Of a DNA stretch of 64,000 nt, positions 24,101 to 29,919 are shown one piece after another (positions within the stretch are counted from its first letter, which is position 1; each line of letters opens with the position of its first letter). Source of the stretch: Mauremys mutica (taxonomy: Eukaryota > Chordata > Testudines > Geoemydidae). Position numbers and translations under genes: made by a program. The DNA lies in NCBI RefSeq assembly GCF_020497125.1, contig NC_059077.1:20902840-20966839 (forward strand), written 5' to 3'. Below the pieces are notes generated by a model that saw only the letters and a list, made by a program, of their open reading frames with translations, did not search any database and had not been told where the DNA came from.

Positions 24101-24953
24101 TTATTATCATTTGTGTTTTTATTAAATCTTTGAGCTGCTGTTGAAAATTACATTATTTTTATAGCAGACTTTGTTTCTAATACATTAGTGCTCATTGTGA
24201 CAGCACATTCTGTCGGCTAAGAGCTATTATCAGTTGGTTCATAGATAAGGCTTGTTTTCTTCTTATGCCAGTATGAACCTGGTGAAAGAGCATTCGCTTC
24301 AAAGGCGTTACGTGTGAATTACAAAGGTGTGAGAGAAGAATCAGGCCCAATGTGTTTTCTGCATTGCTGTAGCCAAGGGTGGCCAAACCGCGGTGCTTTT
24401 ACAGTTAAAATGTGGCTCGTGGAGCCCCTCTCCCATTATCCACCTACCAGACTGGGGCGGGGCGGAGAGCTCACAGCTTCTGCCCTGCAGCAGGGTGGTG
24501 GGCCTCGGGGCTTCGAGACCCCTCTCCCCATGGGGCTGAAGCCCCAAGCCCCAGCAGACACACCCTCAATACTCAAACTTCTGAAGATTGTTGTATGCGG
24601 TTCAGAGAGTAAGTACGTTTGGCCACCCCTGCTCTAGATATTTTGTTCTTCAGTTTTATAGTGATTAAGGTACATGCTGAACACAGTTGATATTTTATTA
24701 CTGACTTAATGCATCCCCTGGCTACAATGAACTAATAATCTGCATAAAAAACAAAGGGAAAATTAAAGTTTTGAACCCACATACGAAACCCTTCTAACCA
24801 ATCCTGTGCTTTTCCCTGTAGCTCTACCTGTTTTTCGGACACTGTCTGATGACGTTCATCACCGGGTTGGCATTGACCGTGCTGGTTGAGAAGCCGTTTG
24901 AAGGATTAAAGCAGTCTCTGACATGTCAATTTCACGGGAAGGCCTTGTTGTAA
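1..24953 (+). CDS. OACYL: O-acyltransferase-like membrane protein (NRF-6 / acyltransferase-3 family), 3' ten exons of a split gene
   Basis: Ten exons (1-104, 1839-1941, 3248-3349, 5240-5405, 12126-12205, 14706-14819, 17631-17760, 21124-21310, 23879-24021, 24822-24953) join in one frame to 419 codons and TAA, with nine GT-AG introns. The visible part is the multi-pass acyltransferase-3 region. Family signatures, numbered within the fragment: [15 protein letters not shown] (residues 11-25, with the Arg and the His of the family's active-site motif), VDTFFLISGW (62-71), a [16 protein letters not shown] block (159-174), [12 protein letters not shown] (236-247), [11 protein letters not shown] (346-356) and VEKPFEGL (398-405). 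Family members transfer acyl groups inside membranes; the substrate of this one is unknown. The N-terminal NRF domain and start codon lie upstream of the window. No stop or frameshift is seen, so the copy looks functional; the human counterpart is, as I recall, a pseudogene (OACYLP). It could be a related NRF-6-like paralogue, because no flanking gene is visible to confirm synteny. Confidence 0.85.
724..1490. mobile_element. Tc1/mariner-type non-autonomous DNA transposon, 767 bp, TA duplication
   Basis: Ends are inverted repeats: left CACTTCTACCCCGATATAAC, right the complement with one mismatch. A TA dinucleotide lies immediately outside each end (722-723, 1491-1492), the duplication expected of Tc1/mariner elements. 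There is no transposase. The interior (about 800-1420) is strongly GC-rich and contains a long imperfect inverted repeat (about 1060-1153 versus 1197-1287). Confidence 0.8.
1543..1745 (+). repeat. MIR-like ancient SINE
   Basis: It reads as a diverged MIR core: a stretch on cells reaching the end of the body, then GTCCCATTTCAT, AGAGGCCCAGAGTGGTTA, a lost-site CAGCATGTCAATAACAGAGC and ACCCAGGAATCCTGACTCCC. This order is that of the amniote MIR consensus as I recall it. It ends about 90 bp before exon b. Confidence 0.65.
1839..1941 (+). CDS. OACYL: OACYL-like exon b
   Basis: Acceptor cactacag, donor gtaata. It encodes residues 35-68, including the loop [20 protein letters not shown] typical of NRF-6-like proteins, and starts the VDTFFLISG membrane segment. 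It begins with the last two bases of a split Asp codon and ends with AG of a split Ser codon. Confidence 0.88.
2566..2653. repeat. Short fold-back (palindromic) MITE-like repeat
   Basis: An imperfect palindrome of about 88 bp: GGCCCAGATTCTCAAAGG at the left pairs with the complement of the right end, with arms meeting at TTTCATTGAAATCAATGG. It is one of several similar hairpins in the window. Confidence 0.55.
3248..3349 (+). CDS. OACYL: OACYL-like exon c
   Basis: Acceptor tttccag, donor gtatgt. It encodes residues 69-102, finishing the ISGW motif and running into an amphipathic stretch, ending LKYLCYRLA plus CG of a split Arg codon. Phase agrees with both neighbours. Confidence 0.85.
3880..4740 (-). 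repeat. Possible LTR-derived repeat
   Basis: A C-rich stretch followed by a segment with a minus-strand AATAAA (within 4200-4215) and no coding potential. It resembles LTR remnants I associate with turtle genomes, but no LTR ends or target duplications could be defined. The identification is weak. Confidence 0.3.
5240..5405 (+). CDS. OACYL: OACYL-like exon d
   Basis: Acceptor tgttttcag, donor gtaagt. It encodes residues 103-158, beginning [19 protein letters not shown] (a membrane segment after the RLxPLH motif usual in this family) and then the loop [20 protein letters not shown]. It ends at a complete codon. Confidence 0.88.
5649..5820. mobile_element. hAT-type MITE with 8-bp target duplication
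   Basis: Terminal inverted repeats CAGGGCTGCCC / GGGCAGCCCTG, flanked by perfect 8-bp direct repeats GTTAGTTA (5641-5648 and 5821-5828). An 8-bp duplication is diagnostic of hAT transposition. A poly-G run lies just inside the left end. It is the same family as 48963-49331. Confidence 0.85.
5930..7700 (-). pseudogene. Gypsy-type retrotransposon gag (and start of pol) relic
   Basis: Read on the minus strand from about 7700 to 5930. A coiled/acidic N-terminal part lies at 7659-7456. A SCAN/gag-capsid-like segment follows with [20 protein letters not shown] and [13 protein letters not shown] (about 7370-7260), then [17 protein letters not shown] (about 6990-6930). A CCHC zinc knuckle C-x2-C-x4-H-x4-C ([14 protein letters not shown]) lies at 6699-6658, and a polyprotein linker with [13 protein letters not shown] near 6090-6050. 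Frames shift several times and stops occur, so it is dead. The layout fits the Gypsy/Gmr1 lineage from which vertebrate SCAN domains are thought to derive. It lies inside the 6.7-kb intron, antisense to the host gene, and is interrupted by a SINE/CR1-type tail at about 6990-7060. Confidence 0.7.
6990..7060 (+). repeat. CR1-type 3' tail fragment (SINE or LINE)
   Basis: GAGCAGAGGGTTGGACTAGA followed by TGACCT and ending in CTATGATTC, the tail shared by chicken/turtle CR1 LINEs and tRNA-derived turtle SINEs. It interrupts the gag relic. Confidence 0.65.
7907..8163. mobile_element. hAT-type MITE with 8-bp target duplication
   Basis: Ends CACAGGTGCCGACT and GTTGGAACCTATG are imperfect inverted repeats. 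Flanks CCATTGAC (7899-7906) and CAATTGAC (8164-8171) match at 7 of 8 positions. The interior is C-rich and non-coding. A related right end appears at 18740-18835. Confidence 0.65.
8172..8559. repeat. Possible LTR-like repeat, left part
   Basis: Contains AATAAACTATCTAATGG followed by TTTATT, a polyadenylation-like palindrome, then a segment resembling LTRs I associate with turtles. It is broken by the element at 8560-9280 and may resume at 9281. No LTR ends were defined. Confidence 0.3.
8560..9280. mobile_element. DNA transposon with inverted ends, internally expanded
   Basis: Left end GGCCTTGTCTACATTGCA and right end TGCAGTGCAGACATAGCC are inverted repeats with a few mismatches. Flanks share TTT, consistent with a 3-bp duplication but not proof. 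No transposase. The middle holds an ACAC-rich microsatellite. A TTAATTAAAGCGCTTTAATA palindrome lies near the right end. Confidence 0.55.
8818..8985 (+). repeat. ACAC-rich imperfect microsatellite
   Basis: Low-complexity run built from ACACAC and CACTC units interrupted by CCCC. It generates the spurious Thr/His- and Val/Cys-rich open frames on both strands. Confidence 0.8.
10201..10320 (+). repeat. 5'-truncated tRNA-derived SINE with CR1-like tail
   Basis: An RNA polymerase III B-box-like GAGTTCAATCC (10214-10224), then GAGGGGGCCATTTAGGGATC and the CR1-type tail TTGGCCTAGATGACC ... CTATGATT. The left half with the A box is missing. Confidence 0.6.
10350..10457 (-). repeat. L2/CR1-like conserved LINE tail, minus strand
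   Basis: The complement reads as the widespread amniote tail: GCAGGGACCTGTGTTTGTAC, AGTGCCTAGCAC, a GGGTCCTGATCC block and a final poly-A-like ATTAATAAATAAAATA. A second + strand copy lies at 26107-26219. Confidence 0.5.
10918..11041. mobile_element. Short hAT-type MITE with target duplication
   Basis: Inverted ends GGTGACCAGATG ... CTGTCTGGTCACC, flanked by direct repeats TGAGCATG (10910-10917 and 11042-11049; identity extends to TGAGCATGTC). The middle is TCCC/AATTTTT-rich. Confidence 0.8.
11090..11325. repeat. MITE-like repeat, right end clear
   Basis: Ends in GTGTAGTATAGACATACCCT, the terminal sequence of a common sauropsid element, and has a GGGCTTGGGCCTGGGCCAC body. The left terminus could not be located. 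It is related to 47041-47309. Confidence 0.5.
11701..11939. mobile_element. Harbinger-type MITE copy
   Basis: The right end GTGTAGACAAGCCC followed by TAA, and the interior (GATCGATCC, CGTTGACTCTGGTACTC, GTACGTTGACTTCAGCTACG), match the family at 17277-17545. The left end GGGCAAGGATCG is diverged or truncated, and the left flank is TTA. Confidence 0.6.
12126..12205 (+). CDS. OACYL: OACYL-like exon e
   Basis: Acceptor attttcag, donor gtgagt. It encodes residues 159-184. The [11 protein letters not shown] block is one of the most conserved signatures of NRF-6-like acyltransferases. It follows a 6.7-kb intron loaded with transposons. Confidence 0.88.
12750..12918. mobile_element. Decayed Penelope-like fold-back terminus
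   Basis: Arms 12781-12815 and 12884-12918 are complementary around a shared GGTAATATCTTTTA core, enclosing 12816-12883. The inner part has AAGAGCTCCGTGTAGCTC, a hairpin flanked by remnants of CUGANGA and GAAA boxes (here AAGAAGA and AAAA). This is the layout of hammerhead-like motifs reported in Penelope-like elements. It ends where the next hAT element starts. Confidence 0.5.
12925..13283. mobile_element. hAT element with palindromic 52-bp tandem units
   Basis: Starts CAGTGGCG, ends GCTGCCCCTG. 8-bp flanks are CTAATAGC (12917-12924) and CTAATGGC (13284-13291), with one mismatch. Inside are three direct 52-bp units starting at 12996, 13048 and 13100, each centred on the palindrome CCGCAGGCATGCCTGCGG or a close variant. 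A fourth unit in opposite orientation lies at about 13151-13205. The outer arms (GGCATGCCGC ... GCGGCATGCC) are also inverted. Confidence 0.75.
13284..14705. other. Intron sequence, no gene seen
   Basis: The rest of the intron before exon f. Nothing beyond a T-rich run near 13831-13847 and AT-rich unique sequence. Confidence 0.5.
14706..14819 (+). CDS. OACYL: OACYL-like exon f
   Basis: Acceptor ttacttgtag, donor gtaagg. It encodes residues 185-222, mostly one hydrophobic membrane span ([20 protein letters not shown]) followed by a short loop ending PSDM. Phase 2 in, phase 2 out. Confidence 0.85.
15475..16500 (+). mobile_element. CR1 LINE 3' region split by an LTR
   Basis: The left piece (15475-15629) and right piece (16163-16500) read continuously as CR1 ORF2 end and 3' tail: GGAAAAATCAAATGTACAAA, TTAACAGAGTGTTGTATGTA, CTGGAGTACTGTGG, AGGTTGGACAAACACCTGTC, then CTATGATTC. 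Stops and shifts are present. The LTR at 15630-16162 separates them. Confidence 0.75.
15630..16162. mobile_element. Solo LTR nested in CR1
   Basis: Interrupts CR1 between CATTCTGGATTAT and the resumed GTTGTATTAACAG. It begins TGTCATGGGATC and ends CTTGGGACA, giving TG...CA ends. Five-base flanks ATTAT / GTTGT match only partly, so the duplication has decayed or the ends are off by a base. Confidence 0.55.
17277..17545. mobile_element. Harbinger-type MITE with 3-bp TAA duplication
   Basis: Ends GGGCTAGTCTACACT and AGTGTAGACCAGGCC are inverted repeats. TAA flanks both sides (17274-17276, 17546-17548), as expected of PIF/Harbinger. It contains a perfect 21-bp inverted repeat (17327-17347 / 17353-17373, 5-nt loop) and the sister motif GTCGACTCCGGTACTCCACC. 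It lies about 85 bp before exon g. Confidence 0.8.
17631..17760 (+). CDS. OACYL: OACYL-like exon g
   Basis: Acceptor ttacttttag, donor gtacat. It encodes residues 223-266. [19 protein letters not shown] matches the conserved family pattern of a Pro/Arg loop followed by a glycine-containing membrane helix. It ends at a complete Lys codon. Confidence 0.88.
18060..18690 (-). mobile_element. CR1-like LINE fragment, minus strand
   Basis: The minus strand carries the CR1 ORF2 end (for example [17 protein letters not shown] and LGVISRNP). The + strand shows matching text such as CTTAACTATCTTGAGTAATT, also present at 51979-52000 in the larger minus CR1. It is damaged by stops. Confidence 0.65.
18740..18835. 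repeat. Fragment of the 7907-8163 hAT family
   Basis: Ends with GAGCACCCACGGAGTTGGCG and CC, the same terminal text as the element at 7907-8163. The left part is missing. Confidence 0.45.
18951..19057. repeat. Fold-back repeat
   Basis: Arms CTGATTCAGCACGGTACTTA and its near complement TTAAGTACCTTGCTGAGTTG form an imperfect palindrome with TTTACTTCAGTGAAACT near the centre. Confidence 0.55.
19357..19742. mobile_element. hAT (Charlie-like) element with perfect 8-bp duplication
   Basis: Starts CAGTGGTTCTCAACC, ends AGACCTACTG. Flanked by identical GTTTAGAC (19349-19356 and 19743-19750). AT-rich, non-coding interior of 386 bp. Confidence 0.85.
19751..21123. other. Intron sequence, no gene seen
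   Basis: The rest of the intron before exon h. No repeat ends or coding signals were recognised, apart from a purine-rich stretch around 20870-20910. Confidence 0.5.
21124..21310 (+). CDS. OACYL: OACYL-like exon h
   Basis: Acceptor ctctacag, donor gtacct. It encodes residues 267-328: a hydrophobic span ([15 protein letters not shown]), a loop, then [20 protein letters not shown], the YxALxRxxWaxxxxW pattern of this family. It ends with one base of a split Gly codon. Confidence 0.88.
21311..23878. other. Intron with GA-rich tract and two fold-backs
   Basis: A purine-rich tract of GAGAGA/GGAAAG units runs about 22255-22400. Short imperfect palindromes lie at about 22440-22530 (GGCTAATATAAATCAGCC ... 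CAGCTGAGGTTCTGCCCC) and 23292-23390 (ATTCAGCAAAGCACATGAG pairing with GCTTTGCTGAATCAG). No gene was seen. Confidence 0.5.
23879..24021 (+). CDS. OACYL: OACYL-like exon i
   Basis: Acceptor cccaacag, donor gtgagt. It encodes residues 329-376, including [17 protein letters not shown], the SYxxYLVHP signature with its conserved His, shared with bacterial acyltransferase-3 proteins. It ends at a complete Met codon. Confidence 0.9.
24374..24631. mobile_element. hAT-type MITE, GGTGGCCAAAC family
   Basis: Inverted ends CAAGGGTGGCCAAAC ... GTTTGGCCACCCCTG. The target duplication is not clean (CTGTAG / CTCTAG just outside). It lies in the last intron, 190 bp before the terminal exon. Confidence 0.65.
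24822..24953 (+). CDS. OACYL: OACYL-like terminal exon with stop codon
   Basis: Acceptor ttccctgtag. It encodes residues 377-419 and TAA at 24951-24953. It forms the last membrane helix and the VEKPFEGL motif (family consensus is an acidic residue, then a small residue and PF), followed by a short cytosolic-type tail. The C-terminal extension after PFEGL is short, as usual in this family. Confidence 0.88.
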   Translation, partial: LYLFFGHCLMTFITGLALTVLVEKPFEGLKQSLTCQFHGKALL

Positions 24954-25012
24954 AAGGGAAAACAAAGGCGGAATGGTGCTCTGAAAATATGTGTAAGGCC
25001 ATTGCCCTAACC

Positions 25013-25848
25013 CAGAGGTGGGCAAACTATGGCCCACAGGACCCTCCTGACCGGCCCCTGAGCTCCTGCCCCGGGAGACTAGTCCCCGGGCCCTCCTCCA
25101 CTGTTTCCCCTCCCCCGCAGCCTCAGCTCGCCCCGCCGCCGGTGCAATGCTCTGGGTGGCGGGGCTGTGAGCTCTTGCTGGGTCGAACAGCTGCAGAGCC
25201 GCGGCCTGACCCACTGCTCTGCGCTGCGCGGTGGCATGGCTGGCTCCAGCCGGGAGGCGTGGCTGCCTGTCCTGGGGAGCTGCGCTGCCAGCCTCCGGTG
25301 CTCCAGGCAGCGCGGTAAGGGGGCAGGGAGCTGGGGTGGATAGGGGTTGGCGCGGTCAGAGGGCGGGGAACAGGGGGGTTGAATGGGGGCAGGGGTCCCG
25401 GGGGCAGTCAGGAAGGAGGGGGGGGTTGGATGGGGGTGGGGGGGCACTCAGGGGCAGGGGTTCCAGGGGTGGTCAGGGGACAGGGAGAAGGGGTGGTTGG
25501 ATGGGGCAGCGGTTCCAGGGGGGCAGTCAGGAATGAGAGGAGGGGTTGGATGGGGTGGCAGGGGGCAGTCAGGGGCAGGGAACTGGGGGGTTGAATGGGG
25601 GCAGCGGTCCCGGGGCGGCAGTCGGGAATGAGAGGAGGGGTTGGATGGGGTGGCAGTCAGGAGCAGGGAACGGGGGGGTGGATGGGACAGGAGTCCCAGG
25701 GGGGCCGTCAGGGGGCGAGAAGCAGGAGGGGTCGGATAGCGGGCCGGGGAGTTGGCTGTTTGGGGAGGTACAGCCTCCCCTAACCGGCCCTCCATACAAT
25801 CTCAGAAACCCGATGTGGCCCTCAGGCCAAAAAGTTTGCCCGCCCCTG
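25013..25848. mobile_element. hAT element with internal minisatellite, next to the gene end
   Basis: Starts CAGAGGTGGGCAAAC, ends GTTTGCCCGCCCCTG. Flanks CCCTAACC (25005-25012) and GCCTAACC (25849-25856) match at 7 of 8. It begins 59 bp after the OACYL-like stop codon, so it is probably inside the 3' UTR or directly beyond it. No transposase. Confidence 0.8.
25320..25740. repeat. GC-rich minisatellite within a hAT element
   Basis: Imperfect tandem units of roughly 60-70 bp built on GGGGTTGGATGGGG, GGGGCAGTCAGGGG and GGTCCCGGGG blocks. It gives several long but meaningless Gly-rich (plus strand) and Pro-rich (minus strand) frames. Confidence 0.75.
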
Positions 25849-26106
25849 GCCTAACCCATCAGATCAGATCCCGCCTTAAGATCCCACCTTTACCATGATA
25901 CTGGTGAAACATTATTAGGTGATCATGGCTAGGCAAGTAGCAAGCTGAAACTACTGATCTTTATCTACCTCTATCACCAACCAACCAAACAAACCTCTGT
26001 TCCTACAGTTTGTTTGCACAGACACTCTATGCAAACACAGGTAAATTATTGTTACCACAAGCTGTTTGTTTGCGTCTCGTGTCTCTTGCATCTTGTCTTA
26101 AACTAA

Positions 26107-26219
26107 AGACTGTGAGCTCCTTGGGGCAGGGCCTGTTTTGTGAGTCAGTACAGTGCCTAGCATCATAGGGCCCTGGCTTGGCTGGGGATTCTAAGTGCTA
26201 CTGTAATACATGTAATAAA
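26107..26219 (+). repeat. L2-like LINE tail carrying AATAAA
   Basis: GACTGTGAGCTCCTTGGGGC, AGTGCCTAGCAT and a final AATAAA at 26214-26219 match the widespread L2/CR1-like tail in amniotes. The AATAAA is the first clear + strand polyadenylation hexamer I noticed downstream of the gene, so it may be used, but this is inference. Confidence 0.55.
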
Positions 26220-26771
26220 TAGGGCCCTACCAAATTCTTGGTCCATTTTTGTAAATTTCACGGTCATGGCATTTTAAAAATCTTGAATTTCACGGCTTCA
26301 GATATTTAAATCTTAAATGTCATGGTGTTGTAACAAAACACGTATATGTATTTAAAAACGGCAAAATAGGCCCATGTAAATCCCTTAAGACTCAGTGTTT
26401 CTCAAACTGAGGGTCGCCACCCAAAAAGGGGGTCACAAGGCTGTAGAGGGGGTCACACTATTGCACCCTTACTTCTGCGCCGCCTTCAGAGCTGGGCGGC
26501 TGGTGAGCAGTGGCTGTTGGCTAGGTGCCCAGCTCTGATGGCAGTGCTGCCACCAGCAGCAGCACAGAAGAAAGGGTCCCCACACACAATAGCTTTGCAA
26601 CCTCCTTTTGGGTCAGGACCCCCAGTTTGAGAAACGCTCTGTACTTTTCTACACTCTTACTGTATAGTATAGGGTACTTTTATAGTATAGGGCAAAAGTA
26701 CACAAAAGACCAGATTTCATGGTCCATGAGGCGTTTTTTTTTTTCATGGCCGTGAATTTGGTAGGGTCCTA
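26220..26771. mobile_element. hAT-like element with a second inverted repeat inside
   Basis: Outer ends TAGGGCCCTACCAAATTC and GAATTTGGTAGGGTCCTA are inverted. Inside, 26393-26641 has its own inverted ends (CAGTGTTTCTCAAAC ... GTTTGAGAAACGCTCTG). No clean outer or inner duplication was found. Confidence 0.65.
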
Positions 26772-26845
26772 ATTAGTAATAAATAACAATAAAGGTGAGT
26801 GGCCTTTGTATCACTGGAGATTTCATAACTGAGCAATTGTGTAAG

Positions 26846-27640
26846 TATTTCATAGAATCATAGAATTCAAGATCAGAAGGGACCATTATGATCATCTAGT
26901 CTGACCTCCTGCAAGATGCAGGCCACATAAGCCGATCCACCCACTCCTGAACTAATTATCTCCCTTGACTCTGCTGTTGAATGCTCCAAATCATGATTTA
27001 AAGACTTCAAATAGCAGATAATCCACCAGCAAGCAACCCCTGCCCCATGCTTCGGAGGAAGGCGAAAAACCTCCAGGGCCACTGCCAATCTACCCTGGAG
27101 GAAAATTCCTTCCCGACCCCAAATATGGCGATCAGCTGAACTCCGAGCATGCGGGCAAGACTCTCCAGCCAGACCCTCTGGAAAAGGCTAACAATATCCC
27201 AACATTGACCCTTTGTACTAATTACCAGTGTGGCACGTTATTGACTAAACCCGTTATCCTATCATACCATCCCCTCCATAAACTTATCCAGCTTAATCTT
27301 AAAGTCATGGAGGTCCTTCGCCCCCACTGTTTCCCTCCGTAGGCTGTTCCAGAATTGCACTCCTCTGATGGTTAGAAACCTTCGTCTAATTTCAAGCCTA
27401 AATTTCCTGACTGACAATTTATATCCGTTTGTTCTCGTGTCCACATTAGCACTGAGCTGAAATAATTCCTCTCCCTCCCTGGTATTTATCCCTCTGATAT
27501 ATTTAAAGAGTGCAATCATATCTCCTCTTATCCTTCTTTTGGTTAAGGAAAACAAACCGAGCTCCTCAAGTCTCCTTTCATACGACAGGCCTTCCATTCC
27601 TCGGATCATTCTAGTGGCCCTTCTTTGTACCCGTTCCAGT
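26846..27640 (-). mobile_element. CR1 LINE 3' end, minus strand
   Basis: The minus-strand frame at 27609-27262 carries the CR1 ORF2 C-terminus (RRIRGDMIALFKYIRG, GYKLSVRKFRLEIRR, FWNSLRRETVGA). The + strand begins ATCATAGAATTCAAGATCAG, the complement of the CR1 3' tail. The 3' UTR lies toward 26846; the 5' part is missing. It reads relatively intact, suggesting a younger copy. Confidence 0.85.
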
Positions 27641-29919
27641 TTGAGTCATCCTTCTTGTAAAGGCTTTATCAGCATGAGTTTGGGATGGGCATGTTATTGA
27701 TAACTGGTGAAGCCAAGCGCAAGCTATCCATGTCACCCCAAATGAATGCCAATCAAACTGTCCAGCATATCATGGCATCATGTATTCTGTATATGCCGTA
27801 TCAGCTACAGGAAAAAAGTATTTTACAACAGTTTAAAAAAAAATTTTTAAAGCACTAGAATTATATTTGTATGCTTCAGCCTGGGAGGCCAAGTGTGATA
27901 GTTGCCATGAATACAGCTGTAAAGGGCTTTGAGGGAGCCATCAAAACCTTTAAAAATGACCCCAAATTGCATTTCTAAACCTAAGAAAATCATGGGCCAG
28001 ATCCTGAGCTAATATAAGTCAGTACAGCTCCATTAAAGTGGCATAGTTCCATTGACTTAATGGCACTACACCAATTTACACCAGCTGAGGATCTGACCCC
28101 ACAACTTTAAAGTCTTTTTTCCCTGGCCTGGAAGTGCTAGCTTCCATCAGAAAGAAGAGCATCTCCCCTCAACAGTGAGATAAAGCACCTATTCTAGCCC
28201 TTGAGGTCGTGAGATGATTATTATTGTATTAAAATATAAAACAATTTCTCACTGGACCAGGAATGACCTTGTCCACTAAGGGCTTTGGACCAAAGTTAAG
28301 TGTGAGAGGGGGAAACTCCACATCTGTGGGACAAATGAAGCATTTTCCTGTTGGGTTGATTTAATTTTTGTATAAATGGTCGCTGTTTGAAGCTGTTTGG
28401 GTATGGGAATACTTCAATAAGTCCTGGGGGAGATGGCAGAGGGTAGAGGAGGTGGTCAAAAGTGCATGTCAGATGGAACCATATGACAAAATTAACTTAT
28501 CACATGGTCTCTCCACCCTTCCTCTCTGGCTGTGTCTCAGGGCAGGGGGAAAGCCTTAACTTTCCCAGCAGCCAAAAGAAGGCAAAGTTGAAGTCCCATG
28601 TCAATAACTAGAGGAATAAGGAAGACACTGCTCCCATCCAGCACTCCAGAGGAAGTAAAGGTAGATCTGTGCTCAGAAGCTGGGGTGATGGTCATGCCCA
28701 GGAGAGGGAAAAACAAAATACCATTCATTCAGTCCAGTTCTCTGCCAGACCCAGTACTGGTAGTGAGCAGCAGTCAGACCCTGGTCCCTGAAAGCTGCTG
28801 GTGTCTTTGGGGTGACGGGCCAGGATTATTTCCTTGGCTCAAAGGAAGTGTCGTCATAATAGTATGTGCAAATCTCCACTCTGTTAGCTGTATAGAAACC
28901 TGGAAGCATGGAAATACATCTTAAATGTAAATACTCCAGCATGCATCTGGTGTTTTCAAATACGATGAAATAATTCAGCTTAACTTCAGCAGGTACAAGC
29001 ACATGCTTATTGTGAATATCTCCCACCCTTTCTGTGTATGTTATAGAGTTGTAGACTATGTTCTGGAGTAAATTTATTAAAATACCTTTGTGTGTGGAAT
29101 GTTGACTTGTTTGATTTATTCAGCTGCTGCATTATTTTCCTTGTGATAGTAACAGTAGCAGCATGCTAAAACACCTAACACAAGGGTTAAATAGTGATTT
29201 CTTCTAGCCGTGTTTAGAAAAAGATAGCCCTGCACATATACACAATTTATATTCTCATCTGATCTGCGATCCACAAACATGGTCCTCAGATTTGCAGGGC
29301 TCTATAGATACATGCAAAGGGACTCATTCATCACTCTCCACGGTTTTTACTTTTTTAAGCATCCATCTTGTGTCTATATTTTTTTAAAGCACCCCTGTTT
29401 GTCTATCTTTGTGGCTTGTTTACAAGTCAGGAATCTTCCAGTTTTGCCTGTCCAAACTATCTAGCTAGTATCCTGAAAGACGTTGCTCTGGGGGAGAGAT
29501 TTAATCTCCATGGCTTCTGTAAAACCAGATAGTTTCTCCTTTGACATATTGATTAAAGTCTCATGATTCAGGCAGGCCACATTTTATGCCCATGTGGGGG
29601 AGATTGTTGTGCAGTGACCATAGTATGTAACGTCACAGTTTGCCAGGAAATTTATCTTCTGCTGAAAAATCCATTCTTCATCTATATTTTTAACCTTTTC
29701 AGAACATTTTGTTCAATGATGAAGAGTCTAAATGTTATGGGCTACATCCTCCAGTCTGTCTGATCAGTGCTCAGCGCAGGACCTGGGAGGAACGAGGGGA
29801 CCTAGGACTTCAAGCCTATCATGTTCCCTCAATCCTGGGGCCAGCTGGCTGGTCCACACTCCTGCATAAATTACACTGGCATTTCTCTTGTAAGCTCTCT
29901 GGGGGCAGGAACTGTTAAA
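27641..29919. other. Intergenic, one fold-back repeat, no gene seen
   Basis: At 27994-28100 an imperfect palindrome runs from GGGCCAGATCCTGAGCTAAT to its near complement ending GAGGATCTGACCCC. The rest is AT-rich unique-looking sequence with only short open frames. Confidence 0.5.

Noticed and set aside
25079..25854. Gly-rich and Pro-rich open frames downstream of the gene
   Set aside because: Translations of the minisatellite inside the hAT element 25013-25848.
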